Shown piece by piece: positions 11,626-22,765 of a DNA stretch of 64,000 bases. The first letter of the stretch is position 1; every line of letters begins with the position of its first letter. The notes below the pieces were generated by a model, which saw nothing but the letters and a program-made list of their open reading frames with translations, was not told the DNA's origin and searched no databases. Source of the stretch: Adiantum capillus-veneris (lineage: Eukaryota; Streptophyta; Polypodiopsida; Polypodiales; Pteridaceae); assembly GCA_014529385.2 (NCBI GenBank), contig CM043963.1, positions 98,283,912-98,347,911 on the forward strand. The letters are read 5' to 3'. Made by a program: the position numbers and the translations under genes.

Positions 11626-12591
11626 GTGGGGGTGTTACCAAGTGCAAGAAGTGGATCAGAAACCGAACCCATGATCCAAATCAATGCGGTAACCAGAGCC
11701 CAAGCCAAGGACCTAGAGAAAAACAAGCCATTGGAAGAAAATGTCAAGTTGCCAATACCCATAGAAAACGAGAGTTTATCTTTGAGAACACGACGGAAAT
11801 CTTGGAAGGCGAAAAGAGACAGAATGAAAACAAGAAGGATGAAAACCCAAATCGCCATGCAAAATGAGTTACATGAATTGAAAGAGCAACTGAAACAAGA
11901 GAGAGATAGTAAAACTGCTGAGGGCAACAACAAGCCGAGGAAAGCATCCTCTGGGGGATCAGTCTTGGTCGAGAAAGTGCTAGAGCCTTTAGATGCTCTA
12001 TTACAAGAGTATGAAGTGAGGCTAAAAACAAACCAAACCCTAGAGCAGAGATGGTTGACTTATCCTCAACCGGAAGTGGAAACGAAGCGTTTGGAAATGT
12101 GTAAATACCTCATTGAAGCAACCCAGGCATTGATGGAACCTAATGCGATTAGAACCCCAGAACAAGAAGTGCTGATTCACAAAGAGCGAGAAAAACTGAA
12201 GGTTGATGAATCATAACATGTAAACGAACCCATGCTTGAAACGATAGTGTCATTGGATCACCAAGTAGTGTCGAACACCACTGATGATGCTAAGTCAATG
12301 ACTATAATGCCAATTCCAGAAGTGGAAGAACCATGGCCACAACACTTATGGGAAACCATTAGAAATAGAAAGAATGGAAGCACGATGTTACGGTTTGCAC
12401 TGATTCCTGAGGTTAACATGGACAATGAATTTTATCCAGGAGATATACAATCGCTATACGGAGACGCAGAAACGGAGGTATCGATGGAAAGCAAAGCTCA
12501 ATCACTGAAAACCCTGCCTTCATTTATTGGTGAACACAAGGCACGATTGGAGATAAGATTGGTTCCATCCCAGATGAGAACTATTCCATAA
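11626..12591 (+). pseudogene. Coiled-coil linker between gag and protease (element B)
   Basis: Frame 11626-12216 is highly charged and helical, with heptad-like runs (MQNELHELKEQLKQERDSK) typical of a coiled coil. Frame 12232-12591 continues with an acidic segment. No enzyme motif is present. It lies where the gag-pol linker of large Tat-type elements is found. A single stop (TAA near 12214) separates the two frames. Confidence 0.5.
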
Positions 12592-12593
12592 AT

Positions 12594-13907
12594 GATTGAC
12601 TCAAAAAGTCTTCAAGAGATATTGTCAACACCTGTAACATGCACAATCACCCTGTCAGAACTCTTGAGAGTCAGACCACACTTATGGGAAGACATGGGGA
12701 AACATTTGGTGAACAAAGGAATAAAGATTCCTCTTCAGACAAACCTACGGTAGAAGAAAACAAACGGGAAGGTCAACCCAAAGCCCAACCTGTGCCCATA
12801 AACAAGGTCTGAGATTATTGTGAAGGTGAGGAAGGTAATACAAACTTACCTGTCGAGTATCGGGATATAAAGACGATAGCTATCCTAGATAGTGGAGCGG
12901 GAGTTGTGATTGCTACAAAGCAAATTTGGGAGAAATGTGGCCGTCCAGCTCTCAGAAAGACGAGAATGAAACTGCAACTCGCAGATGGGTATGTAGAGAG
13001 ACCATTGGGAATCCTGGACCAAATAGTTGTAACTTCGTGTGGAATTAACTATGAGCACACCTTTGCTGTGGTAGATTTCGGAAAAACGAACAACTTTGAT
13101 ATTATTTTGGGACGACCTTTTATGTGTCAACTCAAAATGATACAAGATTGGGGGTACGACCAAATTTACCTAAGGCATGAGGAGCTAATAACAAAAATCA
13201 ACATAAAGGATCACAGCTATAGAGACATTGCAAAAACACCAGTGCAAGAATTTGATTCAACCACAGTGAACGGAAAGGGAATACCCGCGTGGTTACAAAC
13301 GAAAGCACGTGTTTGGATGTGTGGAGCATCTGAATGTGGAGACTTAATCAAAGAGGAATGTGTGTTGAAAAGGTCCATAGAAGACGAGGCTTATCTCCCA
13401 AAACCTTTCCCTGAACATTTATTTGAGCCATTTGGGTGGACTCAAATATTGTCGACCTTGGATGTATGTGTTAACAAATGCACGCCTACAAAATTTTGTG
13501 ACGATGAAGGATACGACCTAGTAACGTTGCAAATGGCTAGTGTCACCTTTGAGTCAGGATCAGAGAGCGAAGAACAAGAAGAACCACTACGAGAAACTGA
13601 GTGTAAAAGAATAGTTGATGAGATATCTGTAGTGGACGATAGGAATCGAACAGAGGAGGAATTCACGGACTCACTAAGCGATGATCTTCCATCACTGGGT
13701 GATGAAATCCAAATAATAGATGCTGATGACGAACGATCGAGTGGATTAGAGATGAATGGGAAGTATATTTCGAGATCAGACAGGTTTTATGAGTTTCCTA
13801 ATCAAAAACCTAGTCGACAAGAGCGGTATAGATCAAAGAGAACAAGGAAATCAAGGGCGAATAAGCATAAATCCATGCTCTTGTCAATGACAAAACGGGA
13901 TATCTAA
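12594..13907 (+). pseudogene. Retropepsin protease and acidic spacer (element B)
   Basis: The active-site string IAILDSGAGVVIATKQIW (Asp codon 12888-12890) is followed by LQLADGYVERPLG and by DIILGRPFM about 75 residues later, the standard retropepsin layout. The catalytic D-S-G triplet is intact. From about residue 200 the frame becomes acidic (SGSESEEQEEPLRETE), a spacer toward RT. The stretch 12594-12840 is out of frame or stop-interrupted. The enzyme would cut the gag-pol polyprotein. Confidence 0.8.
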
Positions 13908-14008
13908 GGCTTGTAAAAGCTGACGATTGTGTCAAAGACGAGGTCACTGGCCGGTTTATCAAAACTAAACCATGGAAAAACAACAAGAAGAACAAGGGCG
14001 AAAAGAAA

Positions 14009-14275
14009 ATGATTGAGATACATAAGGAGGGGGAAACAGGGTCTGGAATGACCAAAACAGAGAGAAAAACAGAGTACAAAAAGCTCAAACAGACCCTCAA
14101 AGACATATGGACAATAGAAATGGAAACAGACGGGGACACGAATTCTGACAAGATGGATGTGCCGTCCCATTATAAGAAGTATACCATACAAGATAGGAAA
14201 ATCATAGTGCAACAACCTATGAGGGAATTAAAGGAACCTGGTACATCATACGATGGTCCTGAAAAAGCCAAATGA
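14009..14275 (+). pseudogene. Charged pre-RT segment (element B)
   Basis: An 88-codon Lys/Glu/Thr-rich frame (TERKTEYKKLKQTLKDIWTIE) between the acidic spacer and RT. No domain is recognised. It ends at TGA (14273-14275) and the RT frame starts soon after with DLTEEDEELLIATLKQYRDV. It is likely part of the same broken polyprotein. Confidence 0.45.
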
Positions 14276-14353
14276 ATAGATCTAGCGGAGCCAGAAGAAG
14301 ATCCAAAACCTGTATATATTGCCACGGATCTTACTGAAGAAGATGAGGAGCTT

Positions 14354-15465
14354 TTGATAGCTACTCTAAAACAGTATAGAGATGTGTTTGCATGGTCATA
14401 CAAAGATCTTAAGGGGGTGGATCCAAGCATCTGTCAACACACAATACCCCTTAAGCATGACGCCAAACCAAGCAGACAACGTCCTTATACTTACAATGAG
14501 ACGTTTGCAAGGAAGATCAAGGAGGAGACAGATAAGCTGAGAGAGCAGAGTTTATTTACATAATTGAGCACACTGACTGGGTTTCACCGATTGTGGTGGT
14601 CTCGAAGAAAAATGGAAAGTTGAGAGTGTGCATCAATCTCAAGAAAGTAAACGCTGCTACAATTTGGGACAACTATCCCCTCCCCATTACTGATCATGTA
14701 ATAGAAAGAGTGGCAGGAAAAGAAGCTTACAGTTTCTTAGATGGCTTTTCAGACTACAACCAACTCGCAATTAAGCCAGAGGATCAACACAAGATGACTT
14801 TTGCAACCGAATGGGGCATTTTTGCATTTAGGGTAATGGCTTTTGGCTTAACGAATGCACCAACCACATTTCAGAGGCTGATGGGTCATGCTTTTAAAGA
14901 ATATCTAAGACAGTTCTTAGAAATTTACATGGATGACTTGTGCGTTCACTCTCTCGTAAGATTGGAGCACATAGAGCACTTGACCAAAGTGTTCAACAAG
15001 TGCATACTGTATCGGATTTTCCTGAATCAGGAGAAATGTGTCTTCATGGTAAGAAGAGTCAAAATATTGGGACATATAGTGTCCAAAAAAGGTATCTCGA
15101 CAGACATAGAGAAGATCAGCGTAATTGTTGATCTACCACGACCAGTAAAGGTAAAGGAGGCACAGGCATTTATGGGCCATTGTGGATATTATCGCATATT
15201 TATCTACTCATACGCTATAATTGCAAAACCACTTTATGCGTTGATAACTAAATTTGAGTGGACAGATGAGTGCGAGAAACCTTTTCAAACTTTGAAGCAA
15301 AGATTGATATCCGCTCTAGTTTTGAAGGCTCCGGATTGGGAAAAGATATTCCACGTCCACGTAGATGCATCAGCCTATGCTATAGGATGCATACTTGCAC
15401 AACCTGGAGAAAACAACATGGATTTTCCAATCAGTTACTCCAGTAGACAACTAAACAACACATAG
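14354..15465 (+). pseudogene. Reverse transcriptase (element B)
   Basis: Ty3/gypsy RT in two frames with one break near 14560-14590. Motifs in order: DVFAWSYKDLKGVDP, KKNGKLRVCINLKKVN, SFLDGFSDYNQ (first Asp), MAFGLTNAPTTFQRLM, EIYMDDLCVHS (the YMDD catalytic box) and ILGHIVSKKGI, then the connection domain ending in HVDASAYAIGCILAQ, the first strand of RNase H. The catalytic Asp residues are present. A TAG at 15463-15465 cuts the RNase H domain. Confidence 0.9.
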
Positions 15466-15707
15466 AAGAATTACACAACAATTGAAAGGGAGGGTTTGGG
15501 TATGATCTATGCTGTGAAAAAGTTTAGACATTACCTACTTTTCAATAAATTTGTATTCTTCGTTGATCACCAAGCACTGCTGTACTTGGTAAAGAAATCT
15601 TGCAGTACGGGGCGGATTGTATGATGGTTCATCATATTGCTTGAGTTTGACTTCACGTTGTAGTAAAAAAAGGAACTACTCACCAAAGAGCGGATCATTT
15701 ATCTAGA
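15466..15707 (+). pseudogene. RNase H remainder (element B)
   Basis: After the TAG at 15463 the same frame reads on with YTTIEREGLGMIYAVKKFRH (RNase H Glu helix) and FFVDHQALLYLVKK (third Asp). Further bases up to the integrase are frame-broken. The domain would remove the RNA strand during cDNA synthesis. Confidence 0.75.
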
Positions 15708-16868
15708 ATGGTGCATGGAGAAAACCCTGTAGGAGTTGATGATAATTTGCCAGATGCATATCTCTTCAACATAGAAATGGTTCCAAGGTGGAGCGAGGAT
15801 GTAATTCCTTTGTTGACTATTGGGTCATTGAATTTGACAAAACAACCATCTACCATTGCAGCATCTAAATCATTGGTAATGCTGGCTGGAAGGCTATACA
15901 AACAGGGATCGGATCAAATCCTTAGACCTTGTGTCGAATCAAGTGAACATGACTCGTATCTACACCAGTCTCATGTGCAAACCACGGGGATTCACAATGG
16001 GCATGAACAGACGTATCAAAGATTGATGACAATGGGTGTATATTGGCCAAAAATGCAACAAAGTGTTCATATGCATATCAAATCATGTGTTATCTGCACT
16101 TTTCAAAGGCCGATAGAACACGCGACTCTATTCAGATTATCTGTAGCACCCCGATGGAGTAACTACATTGTTGAATACCTCACCACCGGGATACTGCCTG
16201 AAGGGATGAGTAGATCACGTATCAAAACGATCACGAAAGAGGCAGAAAACTATGTATTGATTGAGGATAATCTTTACAAGACGGGAAAAGACAATCAATT
16301 GAGAATGTGTGCGAGGGAAGAGGAATACATTCCTATTTTAGAGCAAGCACATGGCGGACAAGCTGGAGGACATTTCTTAGCTGACAAAACGGCCAAAGCA
16401 ATTCTTATTGCTGGCATATGGTGGCCTACACTATTCATGGACGCTGAAGAGTTTGTGAAGCGATGTGACGATTGCCAGAGGACAAAGATTCCTAGAGCAC
16501 AAGATGACATTTCCTTGAGGCCAATGATGGGGGCGAGAGCATTTGCAAAATGGGGAATAGATTTTGTAGGACCAATTGCACCTCCTGGATATAAAACGCA
16601 CGCTATATACATTATTGTGGCAACAGATTACCTAACAAAGTGGGTTGAAGCGAAAGCAACAATAAAAAATGATGCAAAAACGACAGCACAGTTTTTGTAT
16701 GAGGACATTTTCACCAGGTATGGCTTACCAATAGAGATAGTGAGTGCTAGAGGGACTCATTTTGTCAATGAAGTGATCGAATTCCTATTGGATGAATTCA
16801 TAAGAAGTCAGCTCCCTATCATCCACAAGCTAACGGACAAGCAGAAAGTACGAACAAGATTTTGGTGA
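15708..16868 (+). pseudogene. Integrase with two HHCC zinc modules (element B)
   Basis: A 386-codon frame. Residues 89-130 form one HHCC module (H89, H96, C127, C130; string YWPKMQQSVHMHIKSCVIC). Residues 215-256 form a second with identical spacing (H215, H222, C253, C256; string WWPTLFMDAEEFVKRCDDC). The rve catalytic core follows: WGIDFVGPIAPPG (Asp), then SARGTHFVNEV, where the usual SDRGTHF has lost its second catalytic Asp (D to A). The catalytic Glu region is out of frame after about 16800, so a small indel disrupts the domain. Confidence 0.85.
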
Positions 16869-17236
16869 CAATTCTCACGAAAATTGTTAGTGAATCGAGA
16901 GCCGACTGGGATCAGAAGCTGCATTCAGCTTTGTGGGCATATAGAGTAGCGTACAAAACCTCAATCAGAACAACTCCGGTCAACATGGTTTATGGAAACC
17001 CTGAAACAACATTCTTAAAACTCAAAAAGCGAGGGAATGGACCCTATGTGATTCATGACATATCATCTAGTGGTGCCATTAAGCTTGCGACATTAGAGGG
17101 AGAGGAGATGCCTAATTGGATTAGTGGCTGTAGATTAAAGAAGTACAACCTACCACTAACCTCAGAGATGCTCGCTAAAATCCACGCTGCGAAGGAGCGT
17201 AAGAACAAAGCAAATGAGACAAAAGCTCAAGCATAG
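16862..17236 (+). pseudogene. Integrase C-terminal region with internal deletion (element B)
   Basis: Continues the integrase in a new frame: ADWDQKLHSALWAYRVAYKT and TPVNMVYGNPE are typical of the end of the core, and RGNGPYVIHDISSSGAIKLA is the GPY/F-type C-terminal module. The join NPETTFLKLKKRGNG passes directly from core to GPY module; family members normally carry an extra stretch of roughly 70-90 residues there, so an internal deletion is likely. It ends in a basic Lys/Ala-rich tail. Confidence 0.75.
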
Positions 17237-17269
17237 GAGGAGGCCAGAATCAGGATTTTAAAGCGGAAA

Positions 17270-17680
17270 CAAAAATTACAACAACAAGGACTTCCTTAAC
17301 CAGCAGATACGGCTCAAATTCCTCTTTCTATAATTCACACTGACAAGCAATGGGAAATAGGAATCGATGTTCGCATCAATGTCAGACTTCCAAATGGCAG
17401 ATATCATCGAGCATTGATTGACACAGGGGCAAGAGTCAATGTGGTCAACTTCTCCACTTACAAGATGCTTACCGACGAACCCCTAGTGTAATCCACACGA
17501 GATTTACAAGCCGCAAACGGGGCAACAATGCCAACATTGGGGATAGCAAACTTACCAATCAGTATTGATGGAAATAGTTGTCCTCATCAATTTTTCGTAA
17601 TGAAAGACGGAGAAATCAGAGAATCACTATGTTTGGGAGTTCCATGGATGAGAATGTACAATACAGTTACTGAATGGTGA
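17270..17680 (+). pseudogene. Second retropepsin-like domain, after integrase (element B)
   Basis: Downstream of integrase one frame reads YHRALIDTGARVNVVNFSTY (D-T-G-A at 17420-17431), then LQAANGATMPTLGIANLPI, and about 70 codons after the DTGA reads LCLGVPWM, matching the retropepsin order of active-site strand, mid strand and hydrophobic-Leu-Gly motif. A TAA at 17489-17491 interrupts it and it closes at TGA near 17680. The element already has a DSG protease at 12888, so this is a second, differently placed copy. It could be a remnant of a chimeric element or a captured domain. Confidence 0.65.
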
Positions 17681-18414
17681 GACATGCGTTGATGTACACA
17701 CACAACTCTAACACGTACATGACTCCATTCGCTAAAACAGATCACTCGTGGTTGATTATCCCCGCCGAGAAAAAGCAATTAGCCCATCAGCCAGAAACAT
17801 CGAAAACGGCTGCTTGGAAAGTTTGGATAAAGAAAACCGTCATGCATAACAAAGAGAGACAGATATGGCTACCCAAGACACAACTCAAGACGACATCAAC
17901 ACCATATCAAAGACCTTGAAGAGCTAATCCAGAGAGGAAATGGCAACCAAAGCTGAAGACAACCAACAATTCGGCGACCAAGATCGAAGGGAGACCAAAA
18001 AGTCAACACAGGAAGCCTGCACTAACAAAATGGCAATGGAAACCTAAGAAAAATCAGGAACCTACATTAAATTCTGCAACTATCAAAACCACTGAATACA
18101 GATGGGTTCCAAAAATAGTTGCCATCAGAAAACCGACAATCAAGGAAAGAGCAATTGAACTGCAAGCTCTTTTGTTCCATAAACAACTAGCCTCGCCATC
18201 GAAAACCACTGAAAATTACATTCAGTCCCCGCATCTTGCACAACACTTTGTTACCCGATGCATTGTCTCAAACATGAGGATAGGACCACATTACATGGCT
18301 GTGCATAGACACAGACTTCAAAACCCATGCACATGCACACAACCTTTGTCCGGGACGACTCAGTTTAGGAAGGGGGGAGTAACTGCTGAATCTAGCAGCA
18401 GTCAGGACCATTGA
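17674..18414 (+). pseudogene. Basic Trp/Lys-rich tail after the second protease (element B)
   Basis: Frames 17674-17919 and 18172-18414 and the sequence between them translate to Lys/Thr/Gln-rich peptide with repeated W-x-P-K strings (for example KWQWKPKKNQEP and YRWVPKIVAIRKP). No domain is recognised. It ends at the internal purine tract (18367-18379). It is probably the C-terminal end of the polyprotein, possibly nucleic-acid-binding by its charge. Confidence 0.4.
18367..18379 (+). other. Internal polypurine tract, identical to the 3' PPT
   Basis: AGGAAGGGGGGAG here is identical to the 13 bases directly before the 3' LTR (24064-24076). It lies at the end of the pol-like coding block, 5.7 kb inside the element. 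It could act as a central polypurine tract or mark an old element end. Confidence 0.6.
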
Positions 18415-20671
18415 GGGGTCCAACGTGTATATATGTACATAATGCATGTGTTTGTTGTTTTTTTCCATTTTTTAGAGTTCAATTTTGAACAAATTTGATC
18501 AAAATCTGGCATTTTTAGCGTTTTTATCATCCAGCCAGCATAATAACGAGCTGTAATGACAAAATCTGGAGCATTGGGATGCTTCTAGTGAAAATATATG
18601 CTTAGGGGTGAGTATAATAATTTTTGTCTAATTTTCGCAAGTTAATAAGTATTTTCAATTTATTTGGTTTGATTTTCGTTAATAATCTTTCAAAAATTAA
18701 AAAATATCGCCCACAGTGTTGGAATCAAGTTCTAGAAGCAAACGTAGAAGTATCATGATAGGGTTATCAAGCATGGAAGATATGAAGCTAATCTGAAGAT
18801 GTCGATTTTTAGCCTTAATGATCATGACCACATTTTGCCAGAATCGCATCAAATGGTCATACGACGCCAGAATGACAAACGGTTCGACCCACAGATGGTA
18901 TGTAGATTATATCGAGATCAAAGGTAAGGAAAATCATCCCTATGTAAGGAAAACCTCGGGGAGATATAGGTCAGGTGGGCCAAATTTCTAGCTCATTGTT
19001 CATTTTCACATATTGAGAGACAAGAAGAGAGCTTCTTGACCTAGAGCGAGCTGCCACATTTCTACCCCGTACGGACGATCGGAGCCAACATTTCATACCA
19101 GATTTCACAGGTATGTTCCTTATCAAGTAAAGATCAAGTCTATTACGCATACAAGCGCGAATCATTGCACAAACGGGCAAATGGATCAAATCAAAGTCGG
19201 ATTGAGTCAAATAGGTCAAGGGCCCTTAGAGACATCAAAACAAAACATTTTCAAGCACATAACACATGAATGTGCTCCCCACAATGCCAGGAACCAAGCC
19301 ATATGATCAGTTCTCAGTTTGGTGGTGGTACAACGATCGCGATCCGTGTACCCCACTGACCAAACTTGGCACAAAAATTGCAAAAGGCATCCTCTCAGCT
19401 TCGCCAACAAACTGCAGGTGTCAGAATTCATTTTGGGATCCAGGGTACGATCGCGATCGATGCCCCCAGATGCAGGTTTTGTAAATTTTGGCTTGGCCCA
19501 GGCTTAGAACTCAGTGAGGGATACACTCTCTTGAATTTTCATGGAAAATGCACAAATTTTGCTCATAGAATGGGTCAAATTTGTCAAACACAACCAAAAT
19601 GGGAAAATTTGACCTACAAATACCAAAATTCGACTGAAAATTATGACGGGTGGTTTGAAAGGCATACTTGTCCGACTAGGAGTCAGCACGGTAGTAGAAA
19701 ATCCCGAGTGGATCTCAGAGTCTCCTACAACAACAGAGATGACCATTTCAGTCTCGAGTGATCACACAAGGGAAGAATTTGGCCGAACTAATGTCAAAGA
19801 CTAAAAGGTGACTTAGAGATGCCCAAATATCCCATTGGTATCCAAAGAATGCCTGAAAAATGCACAATTCTGGAAAATCTCCAAAGACGGGGTAAAAAGT
19901 GCATGATCAAGTCAGAATCAGATAGCGGAGTAGGCTGATGATAGCAACACATCATGGAAGCAGTGAAAGCTCAAAAACTAACTTCACCTAACTCCAGGCT
20001 CCAACCAGAAATCATCAGGACAACCAAATATGGTTAGACTTAGTAAAATAAGATCAAACAATGAAAAATTGCTCTAATTTGTTCATTTTAAGTCCAAACT
20101 TGAAAATAAATCATCAGTGGGCTAGGCAGGCATAGGGGACCAAGGCCATCCAGTTTTCACCCAAAAAAGCCCAGGTACTACGATCGCGATCGGTGTACCT
20201 CAGCATCAGAATTTGACCAAAACCTAACAGATCCCTTGTACACATCAGGTTCAAGTCACCCATCAAGTTTCAAGCCAATTGGACATCAAAAACCCATGAA
20301 AAATCAGAGTCTAGTCCAAAACTCCCTTGTAACCCAAAATTGGGACTTATAAACTCTAAAGTGCTTCAAATAAAACACAGAGTGGACCAAAATGACCCTC
20401 TAGCTATCAGCAAACCACTCATGTGATCATATCTCATTTTAGCCTCTGCACTACGATTGCGATTGGTGTACCTCAGGCCCAGATTTGGCTTAGATTTCAA
20501 TCGGTCATAGCTCTAGTCTTCCTAGTCCCACTGGTGAAATATGGACAAGAATGGATGAGATTTGTTCAAGTTATGATCAGTTTTAACTTTTGAACTGCTT
20601 TTTACTAAAAGTCTAAATGCTACTGGTTGCGAAAGGAAAATCCTGAGAGCTTGTGATTCTACTGACACAGA
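18415..20671 (+). other. Non-coding internal region with CpG palindrome copies (element B)
   Basis: About 2.25 kb without a supported gene. The palindrome unit recurs at 19334-19345, 19448-19459, 20181-20192 and 20454-20465 (the last as CGATTGCGATTG). Text around the 20181 and 20454 copies resembles the 5' leader units, including a shared CATAG-CTCTAGTCT-like string after the last copy in each region. This makes the region a probable relative of the 5' leader. Confidence 0.65.
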
Positions 20672-22765
20672 ATGCCTCGCCAAAAGAAAGAAAGGCAGTG
20701 GACAGCTGCACCATATGAAGTGGATGAGCTCGCTACAAATGAAAAAGCTCACATCTCGGATGAAATACTAGCTCAGATCCCTGCCCACATTTTCATTGCG
20801 AAGTTTAGGGATGCTGATGGTGACATGGTAAAGACGACTATCATGCCACGAGAAATATGGAATCTCCACCAAAGGCCAAAGGTCACAGAAGCCGTGCGGG
20901 CTGTGCATTTGGAGCAGTTTTTCAGATTGCAACCATGGGGAACAAAATACATGAGGGCCCACGAGCTCATGAGCTCGATACAGTATGATGGGCAAGCAAT
21001 GCTCACTGACAAGGATGGATCAAAGGTAAAAGTAAAGATCACAAAAGAAATCATCAACGAAGCTTTGCATTTCCTTCCAGGGCAACACGACTTGCTGGCA
21101 AAGACCAAGTCACTGGATAACGAGAAAGCATTCATCAAAGCAAAAGGAAACAAGTACAAATACAGTGACATGATATACGGTGAGCTGGAATTACCGATGA
21201 GGTTGATCTCTCAGCATTTCAGAGTACAAAAGCCTCCTCGTTACACCGAGCCAATCCTGCACATCGCAGTGGTCATGGCTCTAGCAACATTTGAAAATAG
21301 AACCATCCGCTGCAATTATGGTTCTTACATCTTGGAGAACCTGGTGGAAGCAAATTTGAAAGGCTCGGCGAAGAACAAAAGCTACATGAGTGCAGGGCCA
21401 ATGCTAACAAGAATAGCATACCAAGCTTTGGGAATGATTGAATATCTGCCGGCGGCTAGTTCTCAAACGGCCTTGATTCAGAAAGCAAAGCTGGTTGCTC
21501 ATTCAGTTAGGATGACCCCTAGCACCACATCATTGCACTCAGCGAAGGCATCCATTAAAAGCTCGAGTGATGAAGAAAAGACTAAGACTGAAGACAAGGG
21601 AAACTCTCAAGGGTCTAAAGACAAAGGACCATCTGAGTTTGAAGAAAGCGAGAAGGAAGACACCAACGCACCACTTGAGAAAAGAAAGAGGGAAAGAAGT
21701 ACAGTGCCGCAGACTGACCTTCAAAAAGCATATGCAGAGGCCCAACAAAGAGTTGAGGAAAGAAGGACCAAGTTGCGGGCTGACAGACAGGCAAGAGATG
21801 CTGCAACACAACAAACAGAAAAATGAAGGTTTGAGAAGGAAAGAAAAGAAAGAATAGAAAATGCAGCTTGCATATGGGCTGAGAAGCAAAGGTTAGAAGC
21901 GGAACAAAAGGCTGCAGAAGTGGACATTTCTTCGCAGTCTACTGAAGGAACAAAGAAGAAAGATGCGGCTGATGATACAAAACAAGCGGAGCAATTAAAG
22001 AAAACCCAAAGAGAGAGGAATGTGGAAGCATGATGGGCGGCGGATTTGACTCGCCAAAGAATCATAAATATTTTAAAGAAAAGAAAAGCGAAAGCGTCTG
22101 CTTCACAACCAAGGAAAGATGCAACGAAAAAGAGGCATGTCCAAGAAGTGCCGAAATCACCACCTCCTCCCTCGCCTAAATCACCACCTCCTCCCTCGCC
22201 AAAATCTCCTCCTCCTCCTCCTTCTCCATCAACCAAAAAACCACCACCTCCTCCTCCTTCATCCTCACAAAAAGAGTCTATGCCTCCTACAAAAGCAATA
22301 GGATACCAAGAAGCCTGTCAGGCTATTGTTGATTTTGACTACAGAAAAACCTTACAGGAATTAGAAAGACAATTCCAATGCCAGCACGTGGTGCTGAGAG
22401 AAAAAGAAAAGCAGGTACAGGAAGCCCAATAAAAGCAAAAAACTGGGCAAGAGGAGTTAGAGAGCCTACGGGCACAATTGGAGCTCACAACGAAGGGAAG
22501 AGACACTGATCGACATCAGGCTCAGTCTCTGATCAGAGATTTGGTGGACGTCAGGACGGAGTTGACCACCAAGGAAAAAGAATGCCAAGGAGCGGAGCAG
22601 CTTGCTTACGAAAGCTCAAGGGTGCAGAGAATTAATAGTTCATACATCACTGTCAAAAGTACTCTGACAACCTTGATGGCGAACCAGGAACCTGCTGGAG
22701 CATTGGTCTCCACATCAGACAATGCTACAGCAGAGAACACCCTAGGAGCACTGAAAAGAAGCTAG
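20672..22765 (+). pseudogene. Accessory post-integrase reading frame, N-terminal part (element B)
   Basis: One continuous frame of about 698 codons interrupted only by TGA 21824, TGA 22031 and TAA 22430. It starts MPRQKKERQWTAAPYEVDEL with an ATG. Residues 1-290 look globular (VKVKITKEIINEALHFLPGQ; YSDMIYGELELPMRLI) and resemble in style the plant transposon-associated proteins found beside Athila-type elements, but I cannot assign a family. Residues 290-460 are Lys/Glu-rich coiled coil, 490-540 a proline-rich stretch (repeated SPPPP), and the rest coiled coil. No signal peptide or membrane segment is visible, so an envelope role is not supported. Confidence 0.6.
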
